A DNA stretch of 64,000 bases from Verrucomicrobiia bacterium (GTDB taxonomy: Bacteria; Verrucomicrobiota; Verrucomicrobiia; Verrucomicrobiales; DEV007): contig JAUIAH010000029.1 of assembly GCA_030425385.1 (NCBI GenBank), forward strand, positions 35,052 through 99,051, read 5' to 3'. Under the pieces are notes generated by a model. The model had not been told where the DNA came from. It saw nothing but the letters and a program-made list of their open reading frames with translations, and searched no databases. The translations under genes were made by a program, and so were the position numbers. This document shows positions 24,801 to 33,700 of the stretch, piece by piece (the stretch's first letter is position 1; every line of letters starts with the position of its first letter).

Positions 24801-26652
24801 CTCCCTCCACCTCGACAGCGGGGAAACGCTAGCGATCATCCTGGGCGAGAAACAGTGTGAAGCCGTGGATCTCGCTTCGGGTCATGTTCGTTGGTCCCAG
24901 GCTTCAGGCATGGGGCAATACGTCATCGAGGCTGCCATCCAGCAAGACATCCTGGCCTTCGTCGATGGCGCAGATAGCACTCTCGTCACGTTGGATGCGC
25001 AGACCGGCGCGCCAAGCACGATCGAGCCGCGTGATTTGCCCTTCTATGTCCCTGGAGAATCTCCAGACGTCGCCATTCCGGGAACGCTCTGGGTTCGCAC
25101 CAAACGCAATATCATCGACGCTGCTGATCGGATCCCCCTTTACCCGGGCATCAGTGACGAGGGATTGACTAAACCGATCATGATCCCTGAACGGCGTGCT
25201 GCCTACCGCCGCGTTCACCAAAGCCTGGAAAGGAACGAGTTGGGTCGATGGGCAGCGCCTACGCTCACCCCGCCCGATCGCGTCCGTCTCGCCGAGCTTG
25301 ATGCTGCCGAGCGGATCGAGGTGGAAACGCAAACGGTGGTTGCTCTGACAGAAGCCGAATGGTTTCGACGCTGGCAGGCCTTCCGGAAAGATCATCCAAA
25401 CTATCACAATCACCAGCTCGCCCCGGAACTCTCGAAGAAGCTCGATTGGTTTCGCCACCAAGCCGCCAGCCTCCGCGGTGCCGAAGTCAATCTCTCACGC
25501 CTTCAGCGATGGCTCCGTTGGGACCCGAGCCATCCCGAAGTGCCGGGAGTCCTTGCCGAACGATCCGTCTTCGACAGTGGCAACGATGCCATCACCGAGG
25601 AGGCGCTGGAGGCCTTGTTAGGCCATCCCATTGCCTCGCGTGACCCGATGAGTCTGGCCAATGCCTGTTACAGTTTGTGGCGCAAGAATGAGCGAGAAAA
25701 GGCGTATTCCACGGCGACCGCCTATGGCCGTGTCCTGGCAGGACTCATCCGCCTTGGTGTCCCCAACAACGGCGTGCACGCCTTTAGTCTCAGAAGCGTT
25801 GCCGCTTCCCATGTCGAAACAGCACCGCCAGATCACCAGTGGGAGCAGGACATTGAGAAGCTCGCCGCGTTTCCACCCGAGATCAGAACTCACTTGGCGG
25901 CCCTGCTGGCCGATGTGGCTCTCGCACCGACGCTGGCACCACCTCAACTCGCCGGTTCCTGGCAAGTGAACCAACCGGGCGCGGAAGAGCGGTGGCTGGA
26001 CTCCGCTGGGGGCAACCATCTCGTGGCCACCGGCGCCCCGGAACGCACGGACAAGGCCTTCATCTTCAACACCGAACGTAACCGCCCTGACAGTTTCAGC
26101 AGCCAGGCGCTGGACTACGCACTCGCCGGCAGCGAGGCCTTCACGGCGGTAGCCGTGTTCAAGCCCTATGGAGACGGAGGCAGCGTCGTGGGGGACAAAG
26201 ATGCCTTTTCCAAGAGCATGCTGATCAATGCCACCAGCGCGACCGTGCCCCATGGCTGGTGCCTCGCTTATGGAGAAAACGCCGTCTGGTTTGGCATGGG
26301 AGACTCTCACAGCAACCGAAAGCGAATCACCGCCAAGCTCAGCCCTCCCAGCCCCATGAACGATCACTGGTGGATCGCCGTCGTCACCTGGACCGCGAGC
26401 GGTCCCCTGGGCCGACCCGCCTTGAAGATGTACCTCTTTGATCAGGAACTGAGGCACCATGCCCCGCGGCTGGAAGGTGCTCCCCACGAACCACGCGGCA
26501 CCACCGGCTTCACCATCGGCGCGCAACACGGCCTTCCAGAAGCTGGCCGGTTTTCTGGGGAGATCGCCGCCGTGCGCTTTTACGAAGGCTACGCCAACCG
26601 AGCCGAAGCCAAGCGGCTCGCTGAGGACGTTGGAGCGACCGTTTGGCCGTGA
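21808..26652 (+). CDS. Ser/Thr kinase with WD40-like and LamG-like regions (1614 aa)
   Basis: A short helical N-terminus (LGECGEDTALRAEVERMLQA) precedes a complete kinase domain: GEGGFG 89-94, K112, HRDLKPSN 203-210, DFG 226-228. One membrane helix lies near 396-418. The next ~850 residues contain WD40-like strands (KIELWDLKAEE, GSIQIWTVPDWQ, GEVQLWDWQTA), suggesting one or two degenerate propellers. The last ~220 residues (GTTGFTIGAQHGLPEAGRFS, then GEIAAVRFYEGY) form a concanavalin/LamG-like module. A cytoplasmic kinase coupled to an extracytoplasmic sensor is inferred. The start is GTG 21808; no ribosome site or in-frame upstream ATG is visible. A partial second copy of its 3' end lies at 36310-36504. 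Confidence 0.9.
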   Translation: MNPRVREIFFKAHELKGQERLTYLLGECGEDTALRAEVERMLQAAERADSLLGVDDEDDTLSDLGLDGPSDDELEGTVIGPYTLRQKIGEGGFGTVWMAEQFQPITRMVALKVIKPGMDSKQVLARFEAERQALALMDHPNISKILDAGTAPDGRPYFAMELVKGVPLTEFCQEQKLDTQQRLELFQDVCSAVSHAHDKGVIHRDLKPSNVLVAMLSGKPTPKVIDFGIAKAMQGRLTEKTLFTRFEQFMGTPNYMSPEQAGGETDIDTRADIYSLGALLYELLTGSPPFGNDQLKEAGFGEIVRILREEDPQKPSTRVTTGTSHPMLNLNALPPEKLRGDLDWIVMQALRKERERRYQSAEQLGEDIRRHLEHEPVSAAAPSLRYRLGKFSRRHRVGLAMLSTVLVLTAVGTLIGMKQAQRASVAETRETAAQALAMNNRAKAFRDTALNQGPNYTRSALWFAKAAAVAADPALVAANMKRADMWARHAWTPVRAFQSLAGEVHVTKMVFHPHLPFLLVETRGENHHITEKKIELWDLKAEEPLALGSRDSFFRAAAWKPDGSVLAVATQAGSIQIWTVPDWQLAEEWDGSDVPDNVTEMRYSDSGHRLAIGGQRVRVRDCESDTWLGVPLEQSGSVQWLGFNGSSDLLGVFVSDAVRVYRPADARDETLYAPVPHRQFTYWTGTPKFTGGDLATQSGPAMDDVTLTIVDEATGKTIHRLRPPGPVVSGCPHSRNLACTGGVIGLTGTPRHFMTTEGDEEMRFAHSPDGGVIVGGSSVTRVWDTSFTRWTADSPIEVASSEQTIGHFPVSSLAWAEDGCLLARATQNGMVRIFRVWEEAWSHQLWLGEIPHYPVFSEDHQWVATAGTSAPSHLGSWGLVQVYAAEDFTLAAPGMLVGGHATHAVFGKTPSTMLVGVGRLNPQRQATGYAHGEVQLWDWQTAQRLAKLTTPSEPRDLQVLDDGRFLVLCDGGELLELDAACGNAKIIATSGATGTHLNSLHLDSGETLAIILGEKQCEAVDLASGHVRWSQASGMGQYVIEAAIQQDILAFVDGADSTLVTLDAQTGAPSTIEPRDLPFYVPGESPDVAIPGTLWVRTKRNIIDAADRIPLYPGISDEGLTKPIMIPERRAAYRRVHQSLERNELGRWAAPTLTPPDRVRLAELDAAERIEVETQTVVALTEAEWFRRWQAFRKDHPNYHNHQLAPELSKKLDWFRHQAASLRGAEVNLSRLQRWLRWDPSHPEVPGVLAERSVFDSGNDAITEEALEALLGHPIASRDPMSLANACYSLWRKNEREKAYSTATAYGRVLAGLIRLGVPNNGVHAFSLRSVAASHVETAPPDHQWEQDIEKLAAFPPEIRTHLAALLADVALAPTLAPPQLAGSWQVNQPGAEERWLDSAGGNHLVATGAPERTDKAFIFNTERNRPDSFSSQALDYALAGSEAFTAVAVFKPYGDGGSVVGDKDAFSKSMLINATSATVPHGWCLAYGENAVWFGMGDSHSNRKRITAKLSPPSPMNDHWWIAVVTWTASGPLGRPALKMYLFDQELRHHAPRLEGAPHEPRGTTGFTIGAQHGLPEAGRFSGEIAAVRFYEGYANRAEAKRLAEDVGATVWP

Positions 26653-26717
26653 GCGGTGCTCATCGCGTTCGAGCGTCTTCATTGACGGGCCTCCCGTCTC
26701 GGTGTTACCGTGCAGCC

Positions 26718-26978
26718 ATGGCAGCGACAACGCTTGGCTCCTTCCTAGATCACATTACCCGGGGATTTACGCCCGAGCTAGCCGAGCATTTCGCCAAGCT
26801 TCCGAAGCCGGACCCACGTTTTCAGGAACGCCTTGATGAGCTTGCGGAGAAGGCCAATCAGGGAACGCTCTCAAACGAGGAAGCTGTTGAGTATGAGAAA
26901 GTGACTGAATACATGGACTTTGTGGCGCTGATGCGTCTCAAAGCTCAGTCTCGAGTTTCTGAGCGTGCTTCCTCCTAG
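26718..26978 (+). CDS. Small protein paired with an HNH nuclease
   Basis: The 86-aa product (from ATG 26718) is charged and mainly helical: TPELAEHFAKLPKPDPRFQE, then LDELAEKANQGTLSNEEAVE, then FVALMRLKAQSR. Small proteins of this general form are found directly upstream of HNH-nuclease genes in various bacteria. Here it overlaps the nuclease start by one base (TAGTG), so the two are translationally coupled. Its role is unknown to me; a partner or antitoxin-like function is only a guess. The frame is open further 5' to 26643, but that part runs out of the kinase gene's end and looks non-coding. Confidence 0.7.
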   Translation: MAATTLGSFLDHITRGFTPELAEHFAKLPKPDPRFQERLDELAEKANQGTLSNEEAVEYEKVTEYMDFVALMRLKAQSRVSERASS

Positions 26979-27382
26979 TGGAAGAGGCTTCCAAGAATCG
27001 CGTCCGCACGCGAGCCGATTCCCGATGTGAATACTGCAAGGTCTATCAAGATTGCTATCCCGATTTCACCTTCCACATCGAGCACATCATTGCTCGTCAG
27101 CATGGAGGTGACAGCTCACCAGACAATCTAGCGCTTTCCTGTCACCTTTGTAATGCCAAGAAAGGGCCCAACTTAGCTGGTCTCGACCCAGACACAGGTG
27201 AATTAAAGCCCTTATTTCATCCCCGCAAAGAATCGTGGAGTGGGCGCTTCGCGATGCAGGAAGATGGCGTTCTCTACGGCCTAACAAGTATCGGTCGAAC
27301 CACGGTTTGTGTGCTTGGTATGAACTCGATCATGCGGGTAGCGATTCGCCACGAACTGAGGCAGCTTGGCCGTTGGTCTTGA
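26978..27382 (+). CDS. HNH endonuclease
   Basis: The 134-aa protein has an HNH/McrA-type core: CEYC (19-22), then FHIEHIIARQHGGDSSPDNL, with the second zinc pair in CHLCNAKKG. It continues with the usual FHPRKESWSGRF segment. All expected metal and catalytic His/Asn positions appear present. The start is a GTG overlapping the stop of the 86-aa partner. This class is usually chromosomal and stand-alone, and its substrate is not predictable from sequence. No restriction or phage genes are adjacent. Confidence 0.85.
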   Translation: MEEASKNRVRTRADSRCEYCKVYQDCYPDFTFHIEHIIARQHGGDSSPDNLALSCHLCNAKKGPNLAGLDPDTGELKPLFHPRKESWSGRFAMQEDGVLYGLTSIGRTTVCVLGMNSIMRVAIRHELRQLGRWS

Positions 27383-27759
27383 CCGCACACTGTCGCCCAG
27401 CCCCCTTTCCGACCACAGAATTGGGCACTGCCATTCTAACAAATCTCTGTGCCTCCTCGCCTCTGTGCGAGCCCTCATCCGAAAACCCGCCATCCGCGTG
27501 ATCCTCGAAATCCGCAACTTTTCTCTCAAACTCAAACACAACGATGGACACAGCCCTCGTCCTAATGGGGATTCTCAAAAGAACATGAGGGTGCCCAACT
27601 AATGGTTCGACGGTCACCGGCCGTGCCGAGGAAACAGAGCGGTTCGAAAGGCGTGCCGCATTTCACTTCGCGGCGGACTCCTACCAGCAGTCAGGCGGCC
27701 TCACGGCATCGGATCGGGAGCCGGCCAGCCTTGCTCATGAAAAAAACTCAATCCTTTTT
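27383..27759. other. Intergenic stretch, no gene recognised
   Basis: About 380 bases between the HNH gene and the promoter box of the beta-helix gene. Short frames exist but none has recognisable coding text, a ribosome site or homology to neighbours. No terminator-like hairpin stood out. Confidence 0.4.
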
Positions 27760-27783
27760 GTCACCTTTGAACCGCTTTCAACG
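27760..27783 (+). promoter_or_regulatory. Putative ECF promoter, TTGTCACCTTT-N13-ACGC
   Basis: GTCAC at 27760-27764 within TTTTTGTCACCTTT, 17 bases, CG at 27782-27783 within ACGCGTGCCC. The CG is 14 bases before the ATG at 27796 and no Shine-Dalgarno sequence lies between, so a leaderless transcript is plausible. ACGC-TGCCC matches the 36663 copy. Confidence 0.6.
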
Positions 27784-27795
27784 CGTGCCCTCCCA

Positions 27796-30700
27796 ATGAA
27801 AGTCCATCCGCCCCTCGCTTCGGTTCGTGGAATAGCGCCAGCCTTGGCCGTGATTGCGATCTTTGCTCTGCCCAACCCTGCGTGGGCCGGCGATTGTTTC
27901 GAGTTCAATTTCGTTGAATTCGGAAATGATCACGGCTTTACCGTATTCAATCTCGGCAATCAGGAACTTCAGGAAGATCCTTGGGTTTTCCACCAAGGCC
28001 ATTGGCAGACCAGTGAGAGCGGATACAACTTAGGCTCTGGACTACACTTGCGGCTAACGAGCCCCACGGTGACCTTGACCCAAGACACTGATCTCACACT
28101 GAGCTTCAGCCACCGCTATTCCTTTAAAGATGGCGAGGATGCTGGAGCGGTTTTCCTGAGTGTTGACGGGCAAGCCTTCACCCAGATACCGATTGCCGAT
28201 TTCTCAGAGAATGGCTACAACAGCACCAATGTCGATGGATTTCATGTTCTCGATGGCAGCGATGGATTTAGTGGCAACTCATCTGCCTACCATCAGGGAG
28301 CGATGATCCGGACTGTCGCCAATTTGGGCACGTTTTTGGCGAATCAAACGATCGCCATCCAGTTTCTCGCCGCAAGGAACAGCGAATACGCGGGTGGTTT
28401 GCCGAACTGGCAGATCTGTTCGATTGCTCTCGGCGAGTGTGGATTAACGGAGTGCCCTGCAGGTCCGGTGCCCTCCCAGTTCATTGGCATCGATAGATTC
28501 GAGTATAATGACGGTCCCATCAATGCGCAGGGGGGAGGTCACTTCTTCAATGTGGACTGGACGAACTCGTTTGGGATACACAACGGATCGGCCTCGGTTT
28601 GGGACGCCGTAACGGTGGGGCCAGGCACGCCAACGGTGGTGAATCAGTCCCTGGTGACCGCCGGCTCTGCCGCCAAACGAGAGTACGGCTCCGTTGAATC
28701 CGCTGGGGCAGTTCCCGGCCGCGGCGTTGTCTACTACCGCGCCCTGATGACTCGCGAAACGACGAAGGGCTGGAGCGGAATCAGTTCCTACGACTTCATT
28801 CAAGAGCGAATCTTCTTTGGCGTCCCTGGGGGCCTGGGCGCGAGCGGAGGGCCTGAGTTTGGCATCGAGGTCCTAAATTCAGGTCCGCTAAACGGCGTCA
28901 CGCGATCGAACATTCAGCCTGTCCCTGGGCACACTTACCTCATCATCGCAAAACTCGACTTCGAAGACGATCTCCTATCACTTTATGTCGATCCTGATCT
29001 GGACGCTGATGAAGCGGCAAACACGCCCGTGGTTACGCGTCCCTACATAGGCACCAATTGGAGCACTGCCGTTCGTTTGGGGTCCAGCGATTCTTTCCTA
29101 CTCGACTTTGGCCCAAACGCCAATGGCACTGCTGATGGTTGGATTGGGGTCTCCAACCTCGAACAAGATGCTCCGCTCTATCTTGGCAGCGGTGTCTTCA
29201 TCACGGCACAGGAAGACGGATTCGGGCCTAACAACACTGCTGGCCCTGGGATGCCATCAACCATCGCCGGGGTCAACGTGCCGGCGAACGTTCTGGATGA
29301 CTATCTAGACAAGAACAACGACACTGTGGGAACGAGCGCGTTGATGCGCATCGATGGTCTTCAAGCTGGAGAATGGGACATCACCGTCTTTGAAGGTAGG
29401 ACGAATGATCCAAGCCAGTTTGCCAAAATCTGGGCCGGTGACCTTGGTGATGAGCCAGTGGAAGCCAATACGACGAGCTTCTCGATGGGTGCCTCAAGCA
29501 CCGTTTCGGTGACTGTCGCCGCTGGCGATCCTGTTTTCTATCGTCATCTGGAAGATGGCACCGGCGGTATCAGTGGTATGATCATACAGCCCGCGAATGG
29601 CTTGGGAAAAACAACGTGGGATGGTCTCATCGTGGCGACGGACTGGAATGAACTCCAAACAAACGTGCTGGTCACCAATAACAACGATGCCGGACCAGGC
29701 TCCCTCCGCTCTGCGCTTGCTGATGCCATCGATGGCGATAGGATTCGCTTTCACCCGCAGCTCAGCGGCGAAGTCATCTCCTTGGATTCGGAGCTGTTGG
29801 TCGAAAAGAACGTGGTGATCGACGGCTCCACGCTCGAGAGCGGAGTGACGCTCGATGGTGAGTGTGATGGCCACCGGCTCATGCGGATCACCAACGGGGC
29901 GAAAGTCCGTCTGAAGGCGCTGACATTCATCAATGGCAAAGCCGTAGGAGACTGGCCGGATCACGCCGGCGGCGCCATTCTCAATTGGGATGGCGACCTC
30001 ACCATCGAAGCCTGCACCTTCGCTTACAACAAAGCCGCTTCCGGTGGCGCCATCCGCAATCAAGGCCGATTGACAATTGAGCGCTCCACCTTCACTGAGA
30101 ATTCGGCGACCATTGACGCGGGTGCCCTCTACAGTGGCGGACCCACGGCGATCCATCACGTCACGATGATTCAGAACGCAGCGCCCAGTGGCGGTGGTGT
30201 GTTTCTCGAAGGTGCACGGTTGAGCCTTGCCAACAGCGTCATCGCGCTCAATCAGGCGAATTATCCCGATCTCAGGAATGCCGGTGGCACCGTTTCCACG
30301 ATGGGTGTGAATGCGTTCTCGTCGCTGGATGGCTCCGGTCTTTCCGCTGGTCCCACAGTCATGGAGATGACGGATCCCAAACTCTCGCCGCTCGGCTATT
30401 TCGGAGGTCCCACCATGACGATGCACCCACTGGTGGGTAGCCCTCTGATCGACTCCGACACGGACACCGATGGCGACGGTGTCGCCAATGACAGCGACAA
30501 CTGCCCCTGTCTTCCCAACCCAGATCAAAGCAATGACGATGCGGATGGCCTTGGGAATTCCTGTGATCCGATCGCCGATTCCTTCGAAGACTGGTCCCTT
30601 AACGGAACACAGGGCGCCAACGGCTGGTCCTACGGCTATTATGACCGAGCGGCGGACGGCGATGGCATCTATGATAGCGAGAACGACTTTCAGCCTTTTC

Positions 30701-33700
30701 TGAATGACGGTTCCGGTATTCCGGTAACCGATCCCACGGAACAGAATCACTGGAACGGCACGCGCTGGCAATTTGAAGGCACCCCTCCTTGGATCTTTGT
30801 CGAGCAGGAAGTCGGGCATCCCAACGGAGAAAACAATGGCGAGCAGTGGGCGATTCGACGCTGGGAGGCCACGGTCGACGGCCCCGTGGATCTCGTCTAT
30901 CACTTGAAAAAAGACACGCTGGGCACATTCGGAACCGGAACCACGGTCCACCTTTTCCAAAACGGCATCGAGCTTGGGCGGTTAACGGTGAGTGGCGAAG
31001 ACGGCACCGGATACACGCGATCGGTTTCCACGGTGGTTGCCATGGGCGACCACATCGATCTGGCTCTCAGCCCGGAAGGGGCTGACGGCGACCGACGCGA
31101 TTTTGAAGATGGGTCCGCTTTCAGCCTTCGGGTGCTTTCTCAACAAAAGGCCTCGATCGATCAGCGCGGCTTTACGCGCCCTGTCGGCAGTGGCTTGGAT
31201 ATCGGTGCGGTGGAGGTGGGGCCATCGATCCTCGTTGATGAAGTGATGGATGAAAACGGAACCACCGGTCCGGGCGATACGTCGCTCCGCGAAGCGCTCG
31301 CCAACGCAACCACGCCGGGACAGCGCATTCTCTTCAATCCAGCGGTCTTCAATGGCGAACCTGACGACAAGATCACCCTGACCTTGGGTGAATTGTTCGT
31401 GGCAAACCGGATGCTCTTCATCGACGCTAGCAATATTGCGCAGGGAGTCACGGTCAGCGGCGGTAACACCACACGTGTGTTGAACGTCCAATCGTCGTCC
31501 TCGTTGGCGATGCATGGCCTGACCATCACCGAAGCAGATGATTTCCCGCAAGGGGGCGGCGGGATTTTGAATGAGGCAGGCCGACTGTCGGTGAACCATT
31601 CAAGCGTCGTCGGCAACTTATCAGTAAGGTCGGGCTCTGGAATCGAAAACATTGACGGTTCTCTGTCGATAAGGAATTCGACGATAAGCGAGAATGAATC
31701 CGAGAATCGTGGCGGCGGCATAATGAACTTGAGAGGAGTCGTTTCCGTAAGCCACTCAACGCTAAGCGGGAATAGCGCAGTGGACGGGGCCGGCATAATG
31801 AACTATAGCGGAGACCTATACGTGAGCCACTCGACACTAAGCAAGAATCATGCTTTTGACCAAGGCGGCGGCATTGGCAACGGTCTCCGTCCATTTACTG
31901 ATGGATCGTTGACGGTACGTCACAGCATTATTGCCGAAAACACGGCTGAAGGAGGTGGGCCTGACATTGCCAGTTCTTCCAACAACAAAGTCACGTCGAC
32001 TGGCGTTAACCTTATTTCGGATATCAACGGCTCTGGACTGACTGCGGGCGCTACGGTCATGGTCGCCGCTGATGCAAAACTTTCGGCGCTTGCTGACTAC
32101 GGCGGCTCGACGCTAACCATCCACCCGTTGCCAGGAAGCCCTGCCATTGATGCGGCAGGCAACAATGATCCAGGCGGAACCGATCAACGCGGCTTTTCAC
32201 GCTTTGTCGGCGGTGCGCTCGATATTGGTGCCGTGGAGGTCGGCAATTTGATCGTCACTACGACTATCGACGAGGACGATGGCATCGGCGTGAATGGCGT
32301 CTCATTGCGGAGTGCTGTGGCCGCCGTTTACCCATCCTCATCCGTTTCTTTCGATCCCGCATTGAGTGGGCAATCGATTCCTCTATCCAGCCAACTCCTG
32401 ATTGACAGGTCGGTTACGATTGACGGAGCCCATCTGACTCCGGGAGTCACCCTGGATGGGCAGGATAACGGATACCGGATCATGGAAATCCAAGGAACGT
32501 CAACCGTGAACTTGATAGGGCTGACGCTCACAAATGGCGATGCGGATGGCGCGCATGGCGGCGCGATCTTTAATCCAGAAGGCACCCTCACCATTGACGC
32601 CTGCACCTTGGCAGATAACCAAACGTCACAATTCGGTGGGGCAATTTACAGTTTGGGAATACTCACCATAAAAAGGTCCACCCTAACGAGAAACATGGCA
32701 GCAGGGTTCGGAGGCGCTATCCACGCACAGGGCCCCCTCGAGATCATTCATGGAACCATTGTCGACAATGAGGCAGCTTTCGGTGGGGGAATCTCAATCT
32801 CCAGCGGTAGCTTATTCCAAATTTCTCGATCAGTCGTTGCAGGAAACCAAGGTATCAATGCTCCCGATGTGTACCACGTCGGTGACCCTGTCCTCCCCCA
32901 AGGGCCTAGTTTATTTTCGGATCTGAATGCCTCAGGGCTGACACAAGGCCCCAACGTCCTTGTAGTCGCCGATCCCATGCTAGCCGCCCTGGGAGACTAT
33001 GGCGGCCCCACACGGACCCGTCCGCCGCTTCCCGGAAGCCCCGCGATTGATATCGGCGGCATGAGTCCCCACACAGAGGACCAACGCGGCTTCCCACGCC
33101 ACATTGGCAACGGCTCGGATCTTGGAGCCGTGGAATGGGGCGCGCCGAACACCTATAGCGCCTGGGCCCTGGAAGTGTTAGGCGATGCCAACGCGTCCTT
33201 TGGCGCCAATCCCGATTGCGATCCGCTCCCCAATGCGGTGGAGTTTGTTCAGGGCAGTGCTCCCACCGCTTATCATAGTCAAGGCGTCCTCACCCAATCG
33301 ATCGTCGATGGCAAGGCCACCTACACGTTTCGACGACGCTTGGACCTCACGGGTGTCGCGATCAGTCTGGAGGTCTCCAGTTCCTGGAACGCCGGCTTTT
33401 CCCCGCTGGCCAGCCCACCGGTGATCACCTCCGTGGATGCGCAGACCGAGGACCTGACCTGGACCGATGAGGTCGCTCTCACGCCAGGGGCGGCGCGCTA
33501 TGCCAAGCTGGTGCTGGACTTTGGCGGGGGAGATGCCTGGACGAGCGAAACCTATGGCGCCCGCGCCCTAACTCTTCAACCAGCCCAAGCCGGCGTGCAC
33601 ACCGGAGAGCATTACCTGGCCAATCCTTATGTCAGTGCGCGGGTGTTTGAGGGAACGGTGAGTGCGGTGGGCACGAACAGCCTCTCCCCGACCTGCCCAC

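Noticed and set aside
25618..26730. 370-aa open frame on the minus strand
   Set aside because: Antisense to the LamG-like end of the 1614-aa kinase; no family similarity.
29494..30960. 488-aa open frame on the minus strand
   Set aside because: It lies wholly inside the 2223-aa beta-helix gene, whose repeats, signal peptide and domain ends are clear on the plus strand. The minus frame has no recognisable domain and arises from codon bias.
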